Below are positions 55,001 to 61,800 of a DNA stretch of 64,000 nt, one piece after another; within the stretch, counting starts at the first letter, position 1, and every line of letters begins with the position of its first letter. A program made the translations under genes and the position numbers. Source of the stretch: Phallusia mammillata (Eukaryota > Chordata > Ascidiacea > Phlebobranchia > Ascidiidae). Below the pieces are notes generated by a model, which saw only the letters and a list, made by a program, of their open reading frames with translations, was not told the DNA's origin and made no database searches. The DNA lies in contig QLIY01000270.1 in assembly GCA_003260075.1 (NCBI GenBank), forward strand, positions 112,236 through 176,235, written 5' to 3'.

Positions 55001-55824
55001 AGCCACGTGATCAAAGAAATTGAGGTATGTGTGTGGGAGGGTGAATGTGCCGGACTTGGTCGGTGACGGAATGTGAGAAATGATTGTGTTTGTCATCGTG
55101 CGGTTAGGGTCGAAATAATGGACCTGAGTTCGACACCAAATAAGTTCATGGACACCCAGTGTTATGTGTCAGTAAAATGTCACAAATTCTTACCCATTAT
55201 GTGGATGTTGCTCATTTTTCTGAGGAATGTTGTCGATTTCCAACATCGTTTCCCGACAAAAAACGATCACCTATTGTTCCGTGTAATTTTTGGCAGATTA
55301 CGCTATGCTGCGTCAAATGTACGATCCGAATTTGACTAATGTTAAACTTTTAAATTGCCCCTATGCAATATTTTTTGACAGTACATTTTGACCGAGATGT
55401 ACCCATTTATTGTCACATATATTGTCACAGTTAGGCATACTTTTGCACTAGGTGGATGTAGTTCTGCAGTCTATTATAGAAACACCATATGCGTGATGTG
55501 CCATTGTAAATAAAATCCCCAATTTCTTGCAGAAACGACTAATTCAAGTTAACTCGCGGGCGACCTCACGTGCCCAACTCATCCGCAAATGGGTTCTCTT
55601 ACCGGATGACTTCTCGGTGAAAGGAGGAGAGATCGGTATTTATGCGCTTGTTTTCGTAAATATAACCAAAACATTTAAAACCTCTTTACAATCAACTAGG
55701 CCCGACCATGAAAATACGACGCACCTTTATCCTCGAGAAATATTGCGAAGTCATCGACGCCATGTATGCCGAGTCATTATCGGTGACGTCATGCGATGGA
55801 TACGTCATTCATTCACTGACGTAG
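22359..55824 (+). CDS. ACSBG: Bubblegum-type long-chain acyl-CoA synthetase (ACSBG), nearly complete
   Basis: Fifteen exons spread over 33 kb join in phase to about 666 residues (ACSBG proteins are about 670-720). The enzyme uses ATP to turn long-chain fatty acids into acyl-AMP and then acyl-CoA. The motifs of the AMP-binding family appear in order: FTSGTSGQPKG (phosphate loop, exon 6), SYLPLSHIAAQ (exon 7), VYGLSEST (exon 9), ICLWGRNIMMGY and GWLHTGD (exon 11), TGRIK and DLIITAGGENVPPK (exons 11-12), and GPTMKIRR with the C-terminal lysine (exon 15). GIYTTNKADACHYV and AAPLSEDT are typical of the bubblegum subfamily. The start codon was not found: the first recognised exon has no in-frame ATG upstream, so a further exon is needed. 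The long introns hold MITEs, C-run gaps and a spliced-leader copy. Confidence 0.96.
22977..23270 (+). repeat. Direct duplication across a C-run
   Basis: About 140 bases beginning CAAACTTCCTGTTGTGTAG occur before and after the 12-C run at 23118-23129, with three or so substitutions. Confidence 0.9.
23595..23713. mobile_element. Hairpin-like element with 20 bp inverted ends
   Basis: GCTGCAGACAGTGCACACTG at 23600-23619 pairs with CAGTGTGCACTGTCTGCGGC at 23685-23704 (18 of 20). Further outside, GATAAG and CTTATC continue the match. A diverged relative lies at about 60640-60750. Confidence 0.65.
23915..24067 (+). CDS. ACSBG: ACSBG exon 2
   Basis: 51 codons, acceptor GGTGTCTAG, donor CAC|GTGAGT. 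Encodes VPGMLLRVVQEFADLPALVS and, after GDDKWQ, NFREYYDECWKFAKSC, the usual FREYYxxCxxxAKS block. Confidence 0.95.
24464..24705 (+). repeat. Direct duplication across a C-run
   Basis: About 115 bases beginning TTTTTTGCTACGTTTTGCTGC occur on both sides of the 10-C run at 24582-24591, with only a few substitutions. Confidence 0.9.
26300..26550 (+). repeat. Direct duplication across a C-run
   Basis: About 115 bases from CATATATGACTTATTGTTC to CCATGGAAAGTC recur after the 11-C run at 26423-26433 with few differences. Confidence 0.9.
26850..27020 (+). repeat. Direct duplication across a C-run
   Basis: About 80 bases beginning CACTTTTACTGTCAATGGG recur after the C-run at 26931-26941; differences include CGGTACGTG/CGGTATGTG. 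Confidence 0.9.
27062..27150 (+). CDS. ACSBG: ACSBG exon 3
   Basis: Acceptor TTTGTCGTTTCAG, 29 codons plus GG, donor GG|GTAAGT. Encodes FGLGRFKAVCILGFNSPQWF and the following NLGAILAG. Confidence 0.96.
27222..27345 (+). repeat. GGCATGAGCATTTG-family repeat, copy 2
   Basis: The most complete copy: GAGTGTAACTGATGTGGCCC, GATGGCATGAGCATTTGCC, GAAACGTTTGAATAATAAAG and GAACAGATCCGTGTATAGTG. It lies just past exon 3 in the ACSBG intron. Confidence 0.65.
27346..31606. other. ACSBG intron 3, left part: no gene seen
   Basis: AT-rich sequence with an imperfect palindrome at 28171-28231 and a tRNA B-box-like GGTTCGAATCC at 29168-29178. Open frames are scattered and unlike coding sequence. Confidence 0.4.
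31607..31953. mobile_element. hAT-type MITE, 347 bp
   Basis: Ends CAGGGGTGGCCAACC and GGTTGGCCACCACTG form inverted repeats. A perfect 8 bp target duplication ATTTAAAG is at 31599-31606 and 31954-31961. Internal GCGCCA-rich blocks; no transposase frame. Confidence 0.92.
33059..33179 (+). CDS. ACSBG: ACSBG exon 4
   Basis: The first base completes Gly, then 40 codons; acceptor TTGCTTTGCAG, donor CAG|GTAAAC. Encodes GGVGCGIYTTNKADACHYVL and NIVVVENEEQLDKILQ. Confidence 0.97.
35030..35110 (+). CDS. ACSBG: ACSBG exon 5
   Basis: 27 codons, acceptor TCGTCGCAG, donor TTG|GTGAGT. Encodes IWDRLPDLTTVVQCDGRKV, matching the region after the KILQ motif. Confidence 0.9.
36835..36850 (+). other. Perfect match to the 16-base Ciona spliced leader
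   Basis: ATTCTATTTGAATAAG is, as I recall it, the leader added by trans-splicing to many Ciona mRNAs. Here it is followed by GGAACAATAAATG, not by a GT donor, so it is not a functional SL RNA gene. It may mark the 5' end of a retroposed trans-spliced mRNA or an SL pseudogene. It lies in ACSBG intron 5, same strand. Confidence 0.7.
39200..39261. other. Run of 62 C (probable gap placeholder)
   Basis: An uninterrupted C-run. Natural C-runs of this length are not expected in an AT-rich genome, and three more of 65-94 occur in the window. Poly-Pro/poly-Gly reading frames over it are artefacts. Confidence 0.75.
39797..39890. other. Run of 94 C (probable gap placeholder)
   Basis: The longest C-run. 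The sequence right after it (from 39891) duplicates 40223 onward, so this is a contig end. Confidence 0.8.
39891..40456 (+). repeat. Duplicated part of a MITE across a C-run
   Basis: 39891-40122 and about 40223-40456 are the same sequence (AGGATATTAGAAAAAAGATG, GTGTGGTTGACGTATATC) separated by the 10-C run at 40123-40132. Confidence 0.9.
40133..40529. mobile_element. hAT-type MITE, GAGCACTG family, 5' end lost
   Basis: It matches the complete element at 62443-62810: GGTGCACCAAAATATGC, TTAATGAACCATT, CAGGGTGCATGAGTTC and the end GGTTAAAGAGCACTG. The left end falls in the preceding gap. Confidence 0.8.
40551..40912 (+). repeat. GGGTTCGGG-family dispersed repeat
   Basis: Contains GGGCCGGGTTCGGGCTTGGG, TTCGGGCCTGACTTTACAC, CCTGTCAATCAAACTTCAGG and GGGCTTGTGCTTTTTGG. 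Ends GAGTTGTAAATCGG and GTTGGCAACTCTGG are roughly inverted, suggesting a non-autonomous DNA element. Confidence 0.65.
41214..41363 (+). CDS. ACSBG: ACSBG exon 6: ATP phosphate-binding loop
   Basis: 50 codons, acceptor TTTTGTTTTTAG, donor AAC|GTAAGT. Encodes WDEFIRAGETVDDRTV, then NQCCQVIFTSGTSGQPKGVL and LSHDN. FTSGTSGQPKG is the P-loop signature of the AMP-binding family. Confidence 0.98.
42072..42233 (+). CDS. ACSBG: ACSBG exon 7
   Basis: 54 codons, acceptor TTTCTGTACAG, donor AAG|GTAAAA. Encodes SYLPLSHIAAQMCDLWSSL and GNTVYFARPDVLK. Confidence 0.98.
43085..43175 (+). repeat. Repeat with a shared peptide, copy 2
   Basis: The + strand TTAGTTATCCAAATTTGATC..CCCCCAAAACGTGAGTG matches the minus strand of 10105-10207; see that entry. 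It lies in ACSBG intron 7. Confidence 0.5.
43464..43542. other. Run of 79 C (probable gap placeholder)
   Basis: An uninterrupted C-run inside ACSBG intron 7. I see no matching duplicate on its two sides, so some sequence may truly be missing. Confidence 0.75.
43630..43755 (-). repeat. GGCATGAGCATTTG-family repeat, copy 3
   Basis: The minus strand reads GTGCAACTGATGTGGCCCC, GATGGTATGAGCATTTGACG and ATACGTTTAAATGATAA. A partial unit (GGGTGTAACTGATGCGGCCC) follows in + orientation at about 43787. Confidence 0.6.
44933..45114 (+). CDS. ACSBG: ACSBG exon 8
   Basis: 60 codons plus GG, acceptor ATTTTTCGCAG, donor GG|GTAAGT. Encodes GNLTQTLKSVRPTQFFAVPR and IWEKIQQK, the conserved P-T-x-F-xx-VPR-x-WEKI block. 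Confidence 0.98.
45115..50477. other. ACSBG intron 8, no gene seen
   Basis: 5.4 kb of AT-rich sequence with one C-run duplication (49513-49726) and the tail of a GGCATGAGCATTTG-family repeat (about 50030-50066). Open frames up to 120 codons lack codon bias or splice support. Confidence 0.4.
49513..49726 (+). repeat. Direct duplication across a C-run
   Basis: About 100 bases beginning TTAAACAATAACATTTTCGTG recur after the 11-C run at 49614-49624; differences include TATATAGAGTGAAC/TATATATAGAGTAAAC. Confidence 0.9.
50478..50668 (+). CDS. ACSBG: ACSBG exon 9: YGLSE motif
   Basis: Acceptor ATCGTTTTAG, donor ACAG|GTGATA. It completes Gly, then 63 codons. Encodes VLSALGLDRCRLVVSSAAPL and VYGLSEST, the adenine-binding motif in its bubblegum form. 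Confidence 0.98.
51063..51169 (+). CDS. ACSBG: ACSBG exon 10
   Basis: Two bases complete Gly, then 35 codons; acceptor TTAAACTGGCAG, donor GAG|GTAACG. Encodes GPHVACLNEAGCFRLQSVGK and MGGVMTKLDE. Confidence 0.96.
51268..51418 (+). CDS. ACSBG: ACSBG exon 11: nucleotide/hinge motifs
   Basis: Acceptor TGTGGCTTTAG, 50 codons plus G, donor AAAG|GTGCTT. Encodes ICLWGRNIMMGYLDAPEST and GWLHTGDVGKFDEQGFLYVT, then GRIK. The preceding CTACAG would give a frame with TAA, so the nearer acceptor is used. Confidence 0.98.
51505..51708. mobile_element. hAT-type MITE, 204 bp
   Basis: Starts CAGTGGTTCCCAACC and ends TTTGAAACTACTG. Flanking octamers TTATAAGG (51497-51504) and TTGTAAGG (51709-51716) match 7 of 8. 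It makes up about two thirds of the 323-base ACSBG intron 11. Confidence 0.75.
51742..51881 (+). CDS. ACSBG: ACSBG exon 12
   Basis: Acceptor CACATTTTTAG, two bases complete Asp, then 46 codons; donor CAG|GTCAGC. Encodes LIITAGGENVPPKLIEAQV and CVLVGDGKRFLSVLLTLQ. Confidence 0.98.
51971..52035. other. Run of 65 C (probable gap placeholder)
   Basis: C-run in ACSBG intron 12 followed by a short T run. The unknown length between exons 12 and 13 does not affect the phase, which is 0 on both sides. Confidence 0.75.
52640..52715 (-). repeat. tRNA-like fragment (possible SINE)
   Basis: The minus strand contains GGTTATCAGTTGCGG, then GGTGGGTTCGAAACCC, an A-box-like and a B-box-like motif at tRNA spacing. 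No acceptor stem closes, so it is not an intact tRNA gene. Confidence 0.3.
52814..54866 (+). repeat. Large duplicated block upstream of ACSBG exon 13
   Basis: 52814-54024 (about 1.2 kb) recurs as 54035-54298 and 54309-54866, interrupted by 10-C runs at 54025-54034 and 54299-54308. The copies differ by many substitutions and small indels, as alleles would. A nested duplicate of about 90 bases flanks the C-run at 53290-53299. Only the second copy continues into exon 13. Confidence 0.85.
54881..55024 (+). CDS. ACSBG: ACSBG exon 13
   Basis: 48 codons, acceptor CATATTTTACAG, donor GAG|GTATGT. Encodes a Cys-containing linker (RAFCRDCGDDAST) and GLNSHVIKEIE, the poorly conserved part between the main and C-terminal lobes. 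Confidence 0.93.
55533..55635 (+). CDS. ACSBG: ACSBG exon 14
   Basis: Acceptor AATTTCTTGCAG, 34 codons plus G, donor CG|GTATTT. Encodes KRLIQVNSRATSRAQLIRKW and VLLPDDFSVKGGEI. Confidence 0.97.
55700..55824 (+). CDS. ACSBG: ACSBG exon 15 (C-terminus)
   Basis: Acceptor CAATCAACTAG after a 64-base intron. It completes Gly, then 40 codons and TAG. Encodes PTMKIRRTFILEKYCEVIDA and MYAES. The Lys of PTMK is where the family's C-terminal catalytic lysine sits. The last 16 residues go beyond the family's usual end. Confidence 0.97.
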
Positions 55825-56213
55825 CTGTGCAAAGAGGGCCTTTTTCGTTCATAGCTCTTGTATTTTGTGATTATAAATTCGCTGTCTTTTAATTATTGAC
55901 TAGATAAAATTGTGTCATATTATTTATTCCCACTTTCGTATGTTTTGATTTTTCATGCGTTCATCTTTCAGTGTTATATCCGAATTGCTTATGGATTATT
56001 TTACACATGCAAAGAAAGGCAAAGGTCATGTGTACCTGTGTCCCTTTGCGTTGCACGTAACAAGGTGTTAAAAAAGTGATAATATTGTGATAAATAGTGA
56101 TGTTGTATTGGTGCAATTGCTTTCATCTTGTGTATTTTATTTTCGCCTTTATCATATATTACACGAATTTTCTTTAATACATTTCAAGTAAGTCACATAT
56201 TTCTGTGAAGCAT

Positions 56214-56219
56214 AATAAA
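56214..56219 (+). terminator. Candidate polyadenylation signal of ACSBG
   Basis: AATAAA about 390 bases after the ACSBG stop, in AT-rich sequence. Confidence 0.45.
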
Positions 56220-56511
56220 AGATGAACCGATTTAAAACTGGTTTACCCACGAGCTTTGTGCAGTCAACAACCTTACAATTTGTTTTAAATGCAGCACAAA
56301 TTAACATATGCAGTTATTGTAAAAAGAATATTTGATATCTTTATTTAATCTCTAAGCCCTGATATTGTCAAGGCATGATATGAGCTTCAAACCTGAAAAG
56401 CGTTGTCTAAAAAAGGTTGCATTAGTTTATTTGCAGATAAAACGAAAATAGGCAATGGTGGAATATAGATTGCGCGTGTGGGACAGCGAAAGATCTTGTG
56501 GTTATCCTTTC

Positions 56512-56815
56512 AGAGTTGTAAGTCGGACCGAGCTTTACGGTTCGGGCTTAGGTTTTTGTTAAACAAACGGGCTTGATTCGGGCTGACTTATGTGTCCGTT
56601 TTTTTTTTAGATAAAATTACCTAACTAAGTAGCTAGTTGCTGGACTTCACTTCACCGAATGCCCAACAGCACTAAAACGCCATTTTTAATTATGTTCTGT
56701 ACAGTAGTACATTTTGTAGGCTATTATGTAGAGGCCTGTCAATCAAATTTTCGGGCCTAAACTGACTTCTCTAAAACGGTTCGGGTTTGGGCCGGACTTT
56801 GGGCTTGTGCTTTCG
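56512..56815 (+). repeat. GGGTTCGGG-family dispersed repeat
   Basis: CAGAGTTGTAAGTCGGACC at the left, TTACGGTTCGGGCTTAGG, CTTGATTCGGGCTGACTTA, GCCTGTCAATCAAATTTTCG and GGACTTTGGGCTTGTGC to the right; same order as 40551-40912. Confidence 0.65.
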
Positions 56816-57011
56816 GGTGGCAAAGATATGGCGGGCGACAAATGCCAAAAAATGAATTAAGCTAACATTTAGAATGAAACAATGTAAAGCAAGTGAACAG
56901 AAACTGAACACGAGTAACAAAAGGCAAAAATATGGCAAGCGATAAACGTTGTGTGCTGTAGCACAGCATGATCGGAAGCCACAAAGAACAACGTACTTGT
57001 CCTTATTTTTT

Positions 57012-57190
57012 GTATCAATGACCGGTATTTGATTGCAAAAAGCCATCACCACGGCTCAGCTTGGGCAAAGAGCTTAACGACCGCTGCTTATCTCTTCAAC
57101 GCGTTTTGCATCGATTGAAAGGTCTCTCTGCTGCTGCTCAGACAAAAACCTTGGCTGCTGTCATACCTCATGTTTTGTATTTCTGTAGTT
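57012..57190 (+). other. Unassigned open stretch, possible exon
   Basis: About 59 codons without stop, GC-richer than its surroundings, encoding ELNDRCLSLQRVLHRLKGL and AAAQTKTLAAVIPH, an amphipathic helix-like sequence. There is no initiator Met and no strong splice sites at either end, so I cannot attach it to a gene. Confidence 0.2.
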
Positions 57191-57340
57191 AGTTTTTTTT
57201 ATGTGACTAGTTGTTTTACTCAAATATTCAATAAGTTGTAAAACATAGAAAAATTAAGTTATCTTTAAATGCATGTGAGATTTACACGGCGAGTCTAAAA
57301 GGTTACTATTTTATGGCTGTTTTGTTTAATTATTTTGCAG

Positions 57341-57687
57341 TATTCGACTCAGTGTAGACAGTTTTGTATAAAAAAGGAAAAATGTTACGATATCAAATAT
57401 AAACTGGGTTGTAAGAGGACACCAAAAAAGGTTAGTCTCAATGCTCTAAATTTGATTCAAATTGATTTCAAAGGTATAAACAGGAAAAAATTAGGCTGCA
57501 TATGTGACTAAAAAGCCCTATAAAACTTTGCACCTCAATCAGAAGCCTAATTGTTTGTTTTGCAGGACACAAACTATAAGGTACAAAAACAGAATTGAAT
57601 TTCTTTTAGGTAAACTGTTTGCAGAAAACGAAAAACAAAATCAACAAGTATGATTTCAGGGGCATTATGTTAATGAAGCCAAAGTGA
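57341..57687 (+). CDS. Tentative small Lys/Cys-rich gene, three exons
   Basis: Three phase-0 pieces with fair splice sites: 57341-57430 (acceptor TATTTTGCAG, donor AAAAAG|GTTAGT), 57566-57580 (acceptor GTTTTGCAG, donor AAG|GTACAA) and 57625-57687 (acceptor ACTGTTTGCAG, ending TGA). Together they encode 55 residues: STQCRQFCIKKEKCYDIKYK with LGCK, then a very basic tail. No start or signal peptide was found and I recognise no family. A chance arrangement in AT-rich DNA is quite possible. Confidence 0.25.
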
Positions 57688-58576
57688 CCAACTTTGTTTG
57701 TGGATATTTTGATTACGGTTTTGTTGGATCAAGAAATGACATTCGTTGAAGGGGCAGCAAAGTACGCTTGGAAATGAAATGTCCATCCATCAATCCAGCA
57801 AAGAAGATTGTGTGAATTCGTTACATCAGGTAAACTGACCAGAAAACTCGTTTCAAAATTGCTTTGTCATTTTTTGTTAATTTTTGGTCTACAAAGACCA
57901 AAACTTTTTTTAGAAAAACGAAAAATCTTCTTTAATAAATGTAGCTTGCTAAAGAGCCTTTCGTTTTGTCCAGCTTATAATAAATACACTGTATGGTGCC
58001 AAATCATAGAGAACACTTGCAAATGCAACAATGAACAAATAGTCTTTATTTAAATAGTATTAATTTTACAAGAACACATAATTCCAGGACATCGGTAAAC
58101 ATCAGTGGTACGATCAATTATGGACTTTAGTGTTTAATGTATTGTGATCCTATATACAAAAAAGGATTTGTTTAAAGGTTGAATAACAAAAAAGGGATTT
58201 TTTCAGTTTAGAAAACTTTAGCCATAGTGTAGTTAGAGATGTTGATTTTTTTAAAGTTTATAACGCAGCGAACCCGATCAACAACTTTTGTTTCTTAGTC
58301 TATTCCTTGGTCTTATCAGCACCAAACAATGACAAATAGTAAATAAAAGGTTTATACTAAACTTGTACTCACTAAACAATTAGCTGAGACACTTATACTG
58401 CATGTTTGCTTTTTTACAGAAACTGATCCTTTGATAAGGCGAAATATACATTTCTGTTCATTTCAAGAAAGGATTTACGCTTTGTACCTGTTTTTTATTA
58501 ATCATTCTAAATACTCACTAAACGTTTACGTCGATATCGAAATCTACTAACCTCATGTAATTTGTTTTTGATGCAG

Positions 58577-58879
58577 AACGCCGAACGAATCAGTGAATTT
58601 ATCGATCTCACATCATCCCATCGCTTCCTGGCATCTTACGGGACAGGTTCTGTCACTGTTCAGCAAACCGGAGGGGAGGAACTGAAAATTAAAATCACAA
58701 CTGTGCAAATACAAATTGTCGAAAAAGCTTTTGAACCCCCCCCCCTCTTACGGGACAGGTTCTGTCACTGTTCAGCAAACCGGAGGGGAGGAATTGAAAA
58801 GTAAAATCACTACTGTGCAAATACAAATTGTCGAAAAAGCCTTTGAGATTATGAAAATTTTGCTGCCAGCTTTAAAAAA
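58577..58879 (+). CDS. Unknown gene, exon a, split by a C-run duplication
   Basis: Acceptor TTTTTGATGCAG, donor AAAAA|GTAAGT. About 100 bases (TCTTACGGGACAGG..AAAGC.TTTGA) occur twice around the 10-C run at 58736-58745. The two versions differ at a few sites, one of them changing Ile to Ser. Reading straight through the run shifts frame, so one version must be dropped; the real exon is about 193 bases. Confidence 0.75.
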
Positions 58880-61800
58880 GTAAGTTTAACTGCAAGACAT
58901 GAAAACATAATGGAATCGTTTGCGACATCGAAGACAATTGCTTGCAACTCATGATAAAACAATTGGTTCAATATAAATTTACTTTCTACACAAAAATGTG
59001 TTTATTACACCCATGTGCTGTACAAGCTGCGGTGAAATGCGTGCTATCCAGTGGTGGGATTCAGTCGTTTCGCAGCACCGACTCTATAGAACCGTCTCAC
59101 GAAATTTTATGAGTTTAACGAACCGGTTAGAATTACTGGTTACTGTCAATGGACTTTTTGTAACACAGAACCGACTGAAAAAATATTACCCCCCCCCCGC
59201 TGTACAAGCTGCGGTGAAATGCGTGCTATCCAGTGGTGGGATTCAGCCGGTTCGCAACGGCTCTATAGAACCGTCTCACGAAATTTTATGAGTTTAGCAA
59301 ACCGGTTAGAATTACTGCATGGTTACTGTCAATGGACTTTTTGTAACAGAACCGACTAAAAAAATATTACTTTTGTGATAGAACACACTAACAAAAAATT
59401 TGAACCCCACCACTGGTGTTTTCCTCATGTTGTGGGACAAACTCGTTAGGTTTAGGGGCACACGATTCCACCCAAACCAAAAATCCGTAAAATCCTATAT
59501 GTCTTCCATTTTGTAAAACAAACACAATGAAGAAAAGATGCCACACGATTGGCAGGTTGTTTTTAATATCTGGCGTTGTTTGGAATAAATATACTCCCAC
59601 TATAACAGATAGTATTAAAGTACGACCAACTTATGGTATCCAAAGCAGTTTTCATAATACCACTATACAGAAAGGTATTTTTTTAACTTCCCCCCCCCCC
59701 ACGATTGGCAGGTTGTTTTTAATATCTGGCGTTGTTTGGAATAAATACACTCCCACTATAACAGATAGTATTAAAGTACGACCAACGTATGGTATCCAAA
59801 ACAGTTTTCATAATGCCACTATACAGAAAGGTATTTTTTTAACTGTTCGGAATATATGATTTCGCTGGTACTGGTTAAGTTACTTTCTACCATAAATACA
59901 TTGTATAGATTTGTGCATAATGATGCGATCGCGATTTTTGCAGAGTAAACAAAGACAAAATTGACCAGATCGATGGAGAACTGAAAACAGCGCTTGAGCT
60001 TCAATGGACCGACTTTGCTGCCGCGCTGGAAATGTTCTCACGTGATCTCAAGATTTTGTTTCGCATCAATAGCGTCACTGCAAACCATTCAGTTCCAAGT
60101 AAACATTCGTGCTGTTAAAATTTGACAGCTTTGTTTTAACATTTTAGGCATTTTTTAGTGTACTTAAACTAAAGATTAAAGGTCCGAACCCGGTCTGCTT
60201 TTGCTGGGTTTAATAATTAATCAGAACTACAAAAACACGTATTATAAAGTTTTGTCGGTGACCGAAGAGTTTGATGAAATACATGGATATGAATAGCAAA
60301 CCCAATATTTCCCCCCCCCCCCTTGTTTTAACATTTTAGGCATTTTTTAGTGTACTTAAACTAAAGATTATTGGTACGAACCCGGTCTGCTTTTGCTGGG
60401 TTTAATAATCAGAACTACAATAACACGTATTATAATGTTTTGTCGGTGACGGTTTAAATTACAGAAAAAAATGGCAAAATAAAACTAAAGTTTTTGTGTA
60501 AGACATGGATATGAATGGCAAACTCAATGTTTCAAATGTCTTTTGGTTAAATTTAAGGATCCATGTTTGACCTATACTTGCTTTCAATGTGACAAGTCGC
60601 TAATTTTTACCACATCTAATTGCAAACGACAAGCGGCACACATCGCACACTGTTTAAACCTATAAGGTCTAATCAGTGCAGCTGGTGACACGAAGTAGAC
60701 CGCATTGGCTACTGCAGTTGTGTGTACTCGCTGCATCTTATCATTCATTGATTGATGCTTTTACAAAATAGCAAACGCTTTGGCAATTACTCAAACCATT
60801 ATTATTTGAAAAAAAGGATAAAAAACACGTCATTTTTGGTCACCCCCCCCCCGCAGTTGTGTGTACTCGCTGCATCTTATCATTCATTGATTGATGCTTT
60901 CACAAAATAGCAAACGCTTTGGCAATTACTCACACCATTATTATTTGAAAAAAAAAGGATAAGAAACATATCATTTTTGGTCTCTATAACCAGTAAGCCA
61001 ATGGTTCTCAACTAGTTTCGGGCTATGGTCCACTAGTTCAGTAAATAATAATGGTGGACCAATACATAGTTAAGGAGAAAGGCATCCACAACAAGCATAT
61101 TGGCTTGGAATCTATTTCTTCAATACATAATTTCGAGGAGTGATATCAAACAATACATGGCCAATAACTTGGATAAGGTTTCGTATTTAATATTCAATTA
61201 ATTGTGTGCAACTATTTCCATTTGATCACTAAATATAACTAACGTCTCGTGGACCACCCAAAAAGTCATCATTGACCACTATTGGTAATCTAAAGGGCCC
61301 ATGGACCACCAGTTGAGAACCACTGCAGTAAGCTACCCGTAACGATTTTAAAAAAGAATTGATCTGTTCGTTTAGCATGGAACGGAATTCGTAATGGAGT
61401 TCACACAAAACCGGGTGTGTTTGATCTGAAAGCTGCGACTCCGAGTAAAGAGAGAACAAAGGAAGGGAATAAACCTCCTGCATCTCGAATGGAGGACTCA
61501 CTGAGGAAGATGGAGATGATCCTTCACGCTTTACATGTGAGAATCAAACACGAATAACGTTTAAGAAACCTGTTGGATTTGGGATGAGGAATTTGTGGTT
61601 TTTGTTACTTCAAACCAAGGGTTCCGCCGATACCAACCCCCCCCCCTACATAATTTCGAGGAGTGATATCAAACAATACATGGCCAATAACTTGAATAAG
61701 GATTTTTTCGTATTGAATATTCAATCAATTATGTGCTATTTCCATTTTATCACTAAATATAATTAACGTCCCGTGGACCACAGAAAAAGGCATCATTGAC

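Noticed and set aside
60095-60118. C-terminal KHSCC as a Rab-like prenylation signal
   Set aside because: It appears only if the CCAA|GTAAAC donor is ignored; the donor joins in phase to a clearly coding exon at 61376.
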